A DNA stretch of 63,250 nt from an uncultured Candidatus Saccharibacteria bacterium (GTDB lineage: Bacteria > Patescibacteriota > Saccharimonadia > Saccharimonadales > Saccharimonadaceae): positions 1 through 63,250 of the forward strand of contig CAMYZS010000005.1 in assembly GCA_947303945.1 (NCBI GenBank), written 5' to 3'. This document shows positions 1 to 6,558 of the stretch, piece after piece. The notes beneath the pieces are model-generated. The model was not told the DNA's origin and did not search any database. It saw nothing but the letters and a program-made list of their open reading frames with translations. A program made the translations under genes and the position numbers. Within the stretch, counting starts at the first letter, position 1. Each line of letters starts with the position of its first letter.

Positions 1-1413
1 TTCTTGTTTTTTACTCCGCCATTCAATTTCGTGAAGATTGGATGTTTCGACATAGAAATTTAGCTCATCTTTATCCTGCGTTCTTTCATCTATGTCATGC
101 AATAGGGAATCTAGATGCTGTAATTCTCTCTCTAAGTATTTCTTCTCCCGCTGATACGGTAGTTTTCCCTTATTGTCACCTGACCTTCCAATGAACCTCC
201 CTATATTATGAAGGTCTGGGTTTAGAATCTTTTGTCTCATTCCGCGGAATTGTCTTTGCACCCCATCGCCAAGCTGAGTCCACGCTACTGACTCATGGAA
301 TGAGGGTACTGAAGGTACTGCGAAACTGGATTCTGGGTCTTCGTCAGTATTGCAATATTCTGTTGAATCTGCAAAAACTCTGGCAGCTCTACGAACTGTT
401 ATGTATTCCAAGTCCTTTTCGCCTAGAGGTTGTTCTTTTCTGGCATTTCTTCTGGCAACTTTATCTGCAATTGCTCCATATTCGTCGATGATTGTCGCCC
501 ATGAGCCTATACTCGTATTAGTGATTTCGGACTGATAGCCGCTAATTTTCGGGAAATCAGGCGACATGTCCCAATTATTATCTCTCAGGATATCTGTCGC
601 CATTTTGTATGCGCCATATTCGGGTGTACCTATCATGGCTGATTTGAGAGATGCCCTATTTAGGCCGGTGAGAACGCTATCTATACTGGCATCAAATGGA
701 CTTAAAGGTTCTTGTACGTCAACATATTCATCCCCGCGTTGTTCTCGCCTCCATACTTTAGCGGTTCCATCTATGAAATCTTGTTGGAACTGCAGTTTGT
801 TCATGAAGCTGTCAAAATTTGCATAGCCGAAGTTGTCGCTACAAAAAAGCCTTACTTTGTCGGATAGTGAAGAGCTTAGGATAAACCTAAGTTGGTTTTT
901 CTTATCCGTGATTTGCTGATACTCTTCAAGTACACTTGGGTCACCCTCTGTGCTTTCGCCCAAATATTTAAATAATCTATTGTATTTCCTGAATACCTGT
1001 TCTGGCGAAAGAATCTGTCCATAGGAGTATTCAACATCGTCTGCATTATCTACGATATAGTCTTGAGAATAATCGATACCGTCTAGCTCATCTATGCTAG
1101 TTGCGCCATAACTTTGGAGTTCTTGCTGGATGGCTTGCCGAGATGTGGTTTTGGCGCGGATATTATATTTAGAAGTCTCCGCACGACCCGATTCTCGCTC
1201 AATTCTTCCATATTGCTGTTCGTACCGAGCCTCTGGCTCAGAGTGCATTCGGTCTTGCGCTATTTTCTCACTTCTTCTCGCTTTCCGCAGAGCGCGCGCT
1301 ACAAAAGCAGGTATAGATTTGGGTTCGCCATCCGTTAGATTTTCTGGGCTATATTCAGTCTCAAAGTTAGTATCTCTATTAGCATCTATGTTGAGACCCT
1401 TGGCACCTTCCAT
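1..1413 (-). CDS. Unknown hydrophilic protein, C-terminus beyond window edge
   Basis: Reading the minus strand from an ATG at 1413 gives 471 codons without a stop up to the first base of the window, so the gene is cut by the left edge. The product begins MEGAKGLNIDANRD and is highly charged, with many Arg, Glu, Asp and Gln residues and no obvious signal peptide or membrane segment. I do not recognise a family. A TATAAC box 9 nt before the ATG and the lack of a Shine-Dalgarno fit the leaderless pattern of the window. The gene is divergent from the one at 1641. The uninterrupted length makes coding nearly certain; the function is unknown. Confidence 0.8.
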   Translation of the reverse strand, partial: MEGAKGLNIDANRDTNFETEYSPENLTDGEPKSIPAFVARALRKARRSEKIAQDRMHSEPEARYEQQYGRIERESGRAETSKYNIRAKTTSRQAIQQELQSYGATSIDELDGIDYSQDYIVDNADDVEYSYGQILSPEQVFRKYNRLFKYLGESTEGDPSVLEEYQQITDKKNQLRFILSSSLSDKVRLFCSDNFGYANFDSFMNKLQFQQDFIDGTAKVWRREQRGDEYVDVQEPLSPFDASIDSVLTGLNRASLKSAMIGTPEYGAYKMATDILRDNNWDMSPDFPKISGYQSEITNTSIGSWATIIDEYGAIADKVARRNARKEQPLGEKDLEYITVRRAARVFADSTEYCNTDEDPESSFAVPSVPSFHESVAWTQLGDGVQRQFRGMRQKILNPDLHNIGRFIGRSGDNKGKLPYQREKKYLERELQHLDSLLHDIDERTQDKDELNFYVETSNLHEIEWRSKKQE

Positions 1414-1640
1414 ATATATATAGTTATAGCATAAAAGCTTTTGACACGAGAGGGATGCAAAGCTGTTTTTCTATACATACATTTCGCAACAATCCGCTAT
1501 CCCAAGTTTCAGGCAAATCTCTATTACTGTTTTGCGCGAATGGGTCGAAACGTTGCCTGCTTTTCTGAGTTCAGAACAAGTTATGCTACATGTGCACTAT
1601 GCTAAGATAAAAGCATTATGGAGCTAATTGAATCGAGAAA
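1414..1640. promoter_or_regulatory. Divergent intergenic region
   Basis: This gap separates two divergent genes. On the minus strand a TATAAC box (1423-1428) precedes the gene starting at 1413. On the plus strand TATGCTAAGAT near 1598 resembles the -10 boxes found just before other first genes here. No other structure was seen. Confidence 0.4.
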
Positions 1641-2096
1641 TTGCCAAGAATTCTAAATTATTATCATATAGCCAACCTAGAACTAATATTTGATGGCTTT
1701 GAGCATATTAACCCAAACGAGATGTTGTATTATTTTCATAATCCCAAAAATGGAGAATTATATGTAATTTTACTAGCTGATTATATTATGGAATCCGTTG
1801 GAGATACTAATCCTGGCCGCATTGCGGATGATTATTGGCCAGAACATGAATGTGATTGGGAAGTGCAAAAATGGATACCGCACAATAACCACTCTGCAGA
1901 CTTATCTGATTTTCGAAATTGGCTCTACAAGCCTGAATGTGGCGATAAATGCGCGGTCGCTAAAATAAATGCAGATATTTCGGCGCTCGGGGGGCGTATT
2001 TTGGAAAAGAATATGCCACATATAGACGAGGCCGAGATGGCTACCGGAAAGGCTCGGAGGAATAAATTGACCGTAATTGATTCGCGAGAGTTCTAG
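1641..2096 (+). CDS. Unknown 151-residue protein, TTG start or 5' frameshift
   Basis: The protein is acidic, with a Trp- and Cys-containing middle (HECDWEVQKW, YKPECGDKC) and no membrane segment. I do not recognise a family. An in-frame TGA at 1629 means the only usable start in this frame is TTG at 1641, with no clear Shine-Dalgarno. An ATG at 1618, well placed after a -10-like box, opens a different frame that stops after about 12 codons. The real N-terminus may therefore have been lost to a one-base frameshift. The gene converges on the CDF transporter gene. Confidence 0.55.
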   Translation: MPRILNYYHIANLELIFDGFEHINPNEMLYYFHNPKNGELYVILLADYIMESVGDTNPGRIADDYWPEHECDWEVQKWIPHNNHSADLSDFRNWLYKPECGDKCAVAKINADISALGGRILEKNMPHIDEAEMATGKARRNKLTVIDSREF

Positions 2097-2116
2097 TCTT
2101 TTTTATCTCGCTAGCC

Positions 2117-3229
2117 CTAATCGCTCGTATCAATATCTAATGCGATGTTGATCTTATAATCTTTAAACTCTTCCTGAATCTTGTTGTAAATATCCCGATA
2201 AGTCTTCTCGCGGTTATGTGCATTAAAATCAATGATAATGTCGAGACTGATCACTTTATCTTCTGTATCCTGATAAAAACCATGCATCTGCAAGACTTCT
2301 TTATGTGCAAATACAATCTCTTCGACTCTCTTTTTTGTCTTAATTACATCTTTATCCTTGGTATTTATCGAATAAACGCCGATCGTATGCAGGAGTATGC
2401 TATATTTCTTAAAAACTCGTTTGGTAATATTACGCGATATTTTATCAATATCGGCTACCGACAATGTGTCCGGAACTTCGATATGAATTGAACCTAAGTA
2501 TTTATTTGGGCCATAGTCAGTTAAAACTAAATCGAATGCGCCCTGAACTTTATCTTCCTTTAAGACCTCGCGCTTGATAGATTTGGACAAGCTGCTTTCG
2601 ATGCGTGCGCCGAGTACGCTATTGACGGACTCTTTAATTAGTTCAATACCTGTTTTTATGATAACTGCCGCCACCAATGCGCCGGCATATGCCTCAAGGT
2701 TTACTCGAAAAACTACATAAACCACTGCCGATGCCAGTACAGAAATAGATAGAATTGCATCATTAAAGGCGTCCGTACCACTCGCTATTAATGAGTCAGA
2801 TTTGACGTCGTGACCTTTTTTCTTGACATATAGCCCCAATGCAAACTTTACTAAAATACCAACAATCAAGATAGTTATTGTTGTTGTGCTGTAATTAACA
2901 TCTTCTGGAACGACTATTTTCTTGACCGATTCAATCAATGCTGTAATGCCGGCATAAAAAACGATAGCAGAGACAGTCAGGGAAGCAACATATTCGATAC
3001 GTCCGTGACCATAGGGATGATTGCGGTCTGGTGTCTTGTTGGCAAGCTTTGCGCCGACAATTGTAATAATACTCGACAAGACGTCGCTCAAATTATTGAT
3101 GGCATCTGTAATAATCGCGATTGAGTTTGATAAGAAGCCGACCGCCATCTTAAAACCAACTAGTATTATGTTGGCGCAAATGCTAACAATGCTAGTCTTA
3201 ATGATGATTCTCTCGCGTTTACTGTTCAT
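2117..3229 (-). CDS. Cation diffusion facilitator (CDF) metal exporter, probably Mn-type
   Basis: CDF transporters export divalent metals in exchange for protons across the cytoplasmic membrane. The 370-residue product has the family layout: about six membrane helices in the first 210 residues, TDAINNLSD at the end of helix 2 (N45, D49), the HPYGHGR signature near residue 71, and TDAFND in helix 5 (D153, D157). In E. coli YiiP the helix-5 position is His153. Asp there, combined with Asn45, matches manganese-type CDFs such as MntE, so Mn2+ is the best guess. The C-terminal ~160 residues form the cytosolic ferredoxin-like domain plus an extension. A TATACT box lies 7 nt before the ATG. Confidence 0.9.
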   Translation of the reverse strand: MNSKRERIIIKTSIVSICANIILVGFKMAVGFLSNSIAIITDAINNLSDVLSSIITIVGAKLANKTPDRNHPYGHGRIEYVASLTVSAIVFYAGITALIESVKKIVVPEDVNYSTTTITILIVGILVKFALGLYVKKKGHDVKSDSLIASGTDAFNDAILSISVLASAVVYVVFRVNLEAYAGALVAAVIIKTGIELIKESVNSVLGARIESSLSKSIKREVLKEDKVQGAFDLVLTDYGPNKYLGSIHIEVPDTLSVADIDKISRNITKRVFKKYSILLHTIGVYSINTKDKDVIKTKKRVEEIVFAHKEVLQMHGFYQDTEDKVISLDIIIDFNAHNREKTYRDIYNKIQEEFKDYKINIALDIDTSD

Positions 3230-3288
3230 GAATAAAAGTATACTTTATTTGCTTAGTTTCGTCTGCCATCATATTTGATGAATTATGT

Positions 3289-3294
3289 TATAAT
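3289..3294 (+). promoter_or_regulatory. -10 box of a small transcription unit
   Basis: TATAAT within TTATGTTATAATAG. A Shine-Dalgarno of unusual strength (AAGGAGGTGA, 3328-3337) follows about 35 nt downstream and a terminator ends the unit at about 3514. Confidence 0.6.
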
Positions 3295-3345
3295 AGTCGC
3301 GGAACTTTAGTGGCTCGTTTTTTGTCTAAGGAGGTGAGCTTGGTT

Positions 3346-3481
3346 ATGCGTTACTTCAATTACTTCCACTACTCAGAAAATCCGCAACCTGATTGCGCAG
3401 ACCGGCTTCAGCATCGCGCATTTTCACCACGAAGGTGGTGACAGCGGCAATAAATGGCTGGTTTTCGTACTGGAGAAATAA
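3346..3481 (+). pseudogene. Candidate small gene with a +1 frame discontinuity
   Basis: A promoter (3289), a perfect Shine-Dalgarno (3328-3337) and a terminator (3491-3514) bracket a very short unit. From the ATG at 3346, frame 0 gives 31 residues ending at a TGA (3439-3441). The +1 frame, open from a TGA just upstream, reads through to TAA at 3481 and gives a more protein-like C-terminus (KIRNLIAQTGFS, then GNKWLVFVLEK). A single +1 shift around TCAGAAAATCC (3373-3383) would join them into a peptide of about 44 residues. This may be a frameshifted gene, a programmed shift, a sequencing error, or a short peptide in frame 0 only. Confidence 0.4.
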
Positions 3482-3490
3482 TCATTAAAG

Positions 3491-3514
3491 ATCCCCTCAG
3501 CCGAGGGGATTTTG
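3491..3514 (+). terminator. Rho-independent terminator
   Basis: ATCCCCTC/GAGGGGAT stem with a 4-nt loop followed by TTTTG. It lies between convergent units and could also serve the minus-strand side poorly. Confidence 0.75.
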
Positions 3515-3515
3515 C

Positions 3516-4481
3516 TTATTTAATCTCTTCCAAAACTAACTGGTCATTGTCGAAATGGTATTTAAAATCAAGCTTTTTACCAGAATCGTCCTCTATCGAA
3601 AACTCATATTTGCCACCGCTATAGCCGTTTAACTTTAAATTATAGTATTCACCCGTGTCAAGTATTACTACTTCGCCTTGTTTTGTACCAGAGTAGTATT
3701 GTACATATGGCCCGTTTCCATACTCAAAGCCATAATCAGACAGCGATCGATATGTTTCATACATCTTGCCGCCACCAATAATAATCATGGCTGCCACTAG
3801 AGCGGCAATCGATAGTAAGAAAGTCGTAATTCTTGGCTCTTTCTTCGAGAATAGACTATATGCCATCACTGGAATAACTGCGAAACAGTAAATCGCGGAC
3901 AACAAATGATTTGGGAAAGATTGTGGGAAGCCGCTCACATAGCCTACGCCCGTTAAGATCAGAATTGCTGCCGCCACTGAGAAGATGATGCCAGCTACAA
4001 TGTTATCTTTCTTGATATACCAGCCCACGAATGCGCCAGGGAAAGTAAGTAAAGTAATCTTGAACCAATACGGATAGTAATTGAGAATTCCCCAACCGTA
4101 CGCATTAAACGGTACTTGCAGTAAATAAACCAACGGTTGCGAAATCAAGAAGAACACAAAAGTTTTAATTGCGGCCTCGAGCGGTTTCTTGCAGTTTGTA
4201 ATTATAATAATTGCCAACAATATCCAAGCTTCGACTGTTACAGCAATATCATGGAATGAATTTCCGTCTGGCACTAAAATTGCCATCAAGGCCGTATAAA
4301 TACCTGCCAGCACCGCAAAGATAATCAGACGCTTCCAGGTCATCTCGAAACCGCCAAATAATTTCTTAATTAAACCGCCCAGCGTGACCTTTTCTTTCTT
4401 TTCTTCCTTAGCTTTCTTAGTGGCTTTTGGATTTTTGCCTTCTTTTGACTCTTTCGCTTCTTTAGTTTCCTTTGCTGTCAT
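3516..4481 (-). CDS. Unknown multi-pass membrane protein with Lys-rich N-terminal tail
   Basis: The 321-residue product starts with about 35 residues made almost only of Lys, Glu, Ala and Thr, then has roughly seven to eight hydrophobic helices (residues ~50-225) and a C-terminal soluble domain of about 90 residues rich in Tyr and Gly. Such a tail would sit in the cytosol. No catalytic motif or family was recognised. A TACGAT box 6 nt before the ATG and no Shine-Dalgarno suggest a leaderless mRNA. It is divergent from nothing and follows the nitroreductase gene on the same strand at 30 nt. Confidence 0.8.
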   Translation of the reverse strand: MTAKETKEAKESKEGKNPKATKKAKEEKKEKVTLGGLIKKLFGGFEMTWKRLIIFAVLAGIYTALMAILVPDGNSFHDIAVTVEAWILLAIIIITNCKKPLEAAIKTFVFFLISQPLVYLLQVPFNAYGWGILNYYPYWFKITLLTFPGAFVGWYIKKDNIVAGIIFSVAAAILILTGVGYVSGFPQSFPNHLLSAIYCFAVIPVMAYSLFSKKEPRITTFLLSIAALVAAMIIIGGGKMYETYRSLSDYGFEYGNGPYVQYYSGTKQGEVVILDTGEYYNLKLNGYSGGKYEFSIEDDSGKKLDFKYHFDNDQLVLEEIK

Positions 4482-4511
4482 AAGATTATCGTACCCGATT
4501 ATTAACTCTGT

Positions 4512-5021
4512 TTATAGATATTCTACCAATTCCGAAATATCCTTGCGCTGGTCATGCATTTTACTGCCTTTGTCTTCTTCTGAACGGTAACCTAACGGCA
4601 AAACGCAAACTGGTTCAATTGTTTCCGGCAAACCAAATATATCCGCCAATTCCTGATTACCCCAGGCCCAAGTCCAAATATTATCTACGCTCAGATTTGT
4701 TGCTTCCAAAAGCATATGTGTCGCCACGATACTGGCATCGATCACGCCACTTTTATGGCCTTCGTCGCTCGCAAAGCCAGCGGCGTCGTCTGCACAAACC
4801 AACAAGGAAGTTGGCGCCCCGTAACGGCACGGATGCGTCTTGTCGAGTTTCCTAATCGCATCTTCGCTCTCAATTATGTAAATCTTGAAGTCTTGCGTAT
4901 TCTTAGCGGTTGGCGCAATGCGACCTGCTTCCAAAATTTTCTCGAGCTTTTCGCGCTCTAACTTTTTCTCGCTAAAACGCCGTGTTGAACTGCGTTCGCG
5001 AATGACTTTTTCAAATTCCAT
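4512..5021 (-). CDS. Nitroreductase family flavoprotein
   Basis: Members bind FMN and use NAD(P)H to reduce nitro groups, quinones or flavins in the cytosol. The 169-residue product has the family N-terminus (RSSTRRFSEKKLE, then AGRIAPTAKNTQ near residues 34-45, the FMN phosphate contact) and the late motif PVCVLPLGYRSEE. It is short, like other minimal nitroreductases. The ATG at 5021 was chosen over an upstream TTG because AAAGGAGAT lies 5 nt before it. The gene directly follows tRNA-Pro on the same strand (13 nt from the CCA end), so the two are probably cotranscribed. The substrate cannot be told. Confidence 0.85.
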   Translation of the reverse strand: MEFEKVIRERSSTRRFSEKKLEREKLEKILEAGRIAPTAKNTQDFKIYIIESEDAIRKLDKTHPCRYGAPTSLLVCADDAAGFASDEGHKSGVIDASIVATHMLLEATNLSVDNIWTWAWGNQELADIFGLPETIEPVCVLPLGYRSEEDKGSKMHDQRKDISELVEYL

Positions 5022-5033
5022 CAAATCTCCTTT

Positions 5034-5108
5034 TGGTCGGGGCTACCAGGATCGAACTGGCGACCTCACGTCCCCCAGACGTGCGCGCTACCGCTGCGCC
5101 AAGCCCCG
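5034..5108 (-). tRNA. tRNA-Pro (GGG), CCA encoded
   Basis: On the minus strand the acceptor stem CGGGGCT/AGCCCCG, D arm, anticodon stem CACGT/ACGTG with loop CTGGGGG, T arm with TTCGATC and discriminator A followed by CCA all fit. The anticodon is GGG. The anticodon loop is the normal 7 nt, in contrast to the tRNA-like elements inside the 23S gene. Confidence 0.95.
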
Positions 5109-5116
5109 ATATAATT

Positions 5117-5144
5117 ATTATATAAATAACCATTTATTCTTCAA
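5117..5144 (-). promoter_or_regulatory. Promoter of the tRNA-Pro/nitroreductase unit
   Basis: Minus-strand TTGAAG (5139-5144), 16-nt spacer, TATAAT (5117-5122). The -10 box ends 8 nt before the mature tRNA, so the primary transcript would have almost no 5' leader. Confidence 0.7.
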
Positions 5145-5151
5145 ATATTAG

Positions 5152-5286
5152 ATGCATATTGACCGTCTCTTGCCAAGGCTGGACCGTTCAGGATTTGACG
5201 ACGAAGACAGATATGTTCTATGGTATCCCAAATTCCGTCCAACGTCCGTGGTGGTATTAGTGGATAGCTTAAATATCATAGTATAA
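5152..5286 (+). CDS. Possible 44-residue small protein
   Basis: An ATG at 5152 opens a 44-codon frame (MHIDRLLPRLDRSGFDDEDR at the start, VVVLVDSLNIIV at the end) filling the gap between tRNA-Pro and queH. Composition is protein-like, but there is no Shine-Dalgarno and no convincing -10 box, and its stop overlaps the queH -10 box. No family was recognised. It may be a chance frame. Confidence 0.25.
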   Translation: MHIDRLLPRLDRSGFDDEDRYVLWYPKFRPTSVVVLVDSLNIIV

Positions 5287-5294
5287 TCATATCA

Positions 5295-5948
5295 ATGAAA
5301 CTTTTACTTCACACTTGTTGTGCGCCATGTAGCGTCTACTGTATTAAAACTTTGCGCAAGAATGGCATTGAGCCGACGCTGTACTGGTATAACCCTAATA
5401 TTCATCCATATCAGGAATATAAGGCGCGTCGTAATTGTTTGCGTGAGTATGCCAAAATCGTAAAAGTTAACCTGCTTGAAGACGATGCTTATGGTCTTGA
5501 TGAGTTTGTTTGCAATACTTACGATAAGCTTTCTACGCGCTGCCGAGATTACTGCTATCCAAAACGCCTCCGCCAAGCTTTTGAATTTGCCAAGAATAAT
5601 GGCTACGATACGATAACTACCACCCTACTTTACAGTATCTATCAACAACATGATGTTATTAAGCAATTAATGCAGGACCTCTCTGCAGAATATGGCATTA
5701 GTTTTTATTATTATGATTTTCGCGAAGGCTGGCGAGAAGGGCAGGAGGAGGCTCGTCGTATAGGCCTTTATATGCAAAAATACTGTGGTTGCGTCTTTTC
5801 TGAAGAAGAATCATTTCTCGGTCGCGAAGTTGCTCGTAAGATGCAAAAAGCCGGCATCTCGCCAACCAATGCCAATGTGCGCAAAGTTATCGAGAAGAGC
5901 AAGACAGACAATATTGTCATTCCAAGCAAAATGGCTGATAATATCTAA
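5295..5948 (+). CDS. queH: Epoxyqueuosine reductase QueH
   Basis: QueH (DUF208 family) carries out the last step of queuosine synthesis, reducing epoxyqueuosine to queuosine in the wobble position of GUN-anticodon tRNAs, and uses an iron-sulfur cluster. The 217-residue product has CCAPC at residues 8-12, a second Cys group (STRCRDYCYPKRL, ~78-90), TTTLLYSIYQ, and the late YCGCVFSEEES motif, all typical of the family and its length. A TATAAT box 7 nt before the ATG suggests a leaderless mRNA. No other queuosine genes are in the window, so the cell may salvage the precursor or encode the pathway elsewhere. Confidence 0.92.
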   Translation: MKLLLHTCCAPCSVYCIKTLRKNGIEPTLYWYNPNIHPYQEYKARRNCLREYAKIVKVNLLEDDAYGLDEFVCNTYDKLSTRCRDYCYPKRLRQAFEFAKNNGYDTITTTLLYSIYQQHDVIKQLMQDLSAEYGISFYYYDFREGWREGQEEARRIGLYMQKYCGCVFSEEESFLGREVARKMQKAGISPTNANVRKVIEKSKTDNIVIPSKMADNI

Positions 5949-5950
5949 AA

Positions 5951-5977
5951 AATATCTCCTTTGCGGGAGATATTTTT
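5951..5977. terminator. Terminator after queH, shared with the convergent gene
   Basis: AATATCTCC/GGGAGATATT stem followed by a T run. It lies between queH and the convergent ribosomal-type unit, so it may serve both strands. Confidence 0.75.
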
Positions 5978-5979
5978 AT

Positions 5980-6087
5980 TTAGCGACCATCTTTTAAGCT
6001 GTAATGCTTGCGCTTTTCGCTATGTTTGTGGTTATTATTGCGATTAAGCTTAGCGACTGGTACTTTGCACTTAACTTTACGTGCCAT
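5980..6087 (-). CDS. Small basic protein next to L31, probably ribosome-associated
   Basis: A 35-residue minus-strand frame begins MARKVKCKVPVAKLN, is very rich in Lys, Arg, Asn and His, and has the Shine-Dalgarno TTGGAGG 6-7 nt before its ATG. It lies 23 nt downstream of the L31 gene on the same strand, so the pair is probably one operon. Size, charge and context suggest a small ribosomal or RNA-binding protein, but I cannot match it to a named family. It has only one Cys, so it is not a zinc-ribbon protein such as L36. Confidence 0.7.
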   Translation of the reverse strand: MARKVKCKVPVAKLNRNNNHKHSEKRKHYSLKDGR

Positions 6088-6110
6088 CTTAAAACCTCCA
6101 AGTATACAAA

Positions 6111-6440
6111 TTATTTATCAGCCTTGGCAGCCTTTTTCTCGGCTTCCTTTTTGGCTTTTGCGACCTTATTGCCAAGTTGCGCTTTTAGCGCGGCAGCCTT
6201 CTTGGCGCGAGCCTTGAAGCGATCGACGCGACCTTCGGTATCGATAATCTTTTCCTCGCCAGTAAAGAATGGATGAGAAGCGCTCGAAATCTGCATTTTT
6301 ACGAGTGGATATTCATTGCCATCCTCCCACTTGATGGTTTCTTCCGACTTTGCGGTTGAGCGAGTCAAAAATGAAAAACCAGCTTGCTCATCGGCGAACA
6401 CCACAAAACGGTAATCTTTAGGTTGAATTGATTTTTTCAT
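6111..6440 (-). CDS. rpmE2: Ribosomal protein bL31, type B, with Lys/Ala tail
   Basis: bL31 bridges the ribosomal subunits. The first ~80 residues match the zinc-free type B form ([13 protein letters not shown], then [12 protein letters not shown] and the VDRF motif). The remaining ~30 residues are an Ala/Lys-rich extension, longer than usual. A TATAAT box 10 nt before the ATG marks a nearly leaderless transcript. The small basic protein gene at 5980 follows on the same strand. Confidence 0.92.
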   Translation of the reverse strand: MKKSIQPKDYRFVVFADEQAGFSFLTRSTAKSEETIKWEDGNEYPLVKMQISSASHPFFTGEEKIIDTEGRVDRFKARAKKAAALKAQLGNKVAKAKKEAEKKAAKADK

Positions 6441-6524
6441 AATTACGCTAATTATATCAGATTAATCACCGTTAGTAAAGTATCAAAACCGCCGAGCAGC
6501 ATGTCCGAGATGCTTCTTTTTTGG

Positions 6525-6547
6525 TATAATTAAACTTAAGCATAATT
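6525..6547 (+). promoter_or_regulatory. Promoter plus leader motif shared with 51698
   Basis: TATAAT followed by TAAACTTAAGCATAATT. Nearly the same string precedes the gene at 51735. Both genes encode single-pass membrane proteins with a large exported domain. Confidence 0.5.
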
Positions 6548-6558
6548 AGGAACAAAAA

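Noticed and set aside
300-1423. Several plus-strand frames of 61-97 codons
   Set aside because: They are antisense to a single uninterrupted minus-strand frame covering 1413 to 1 and have no ribosome binding sites.
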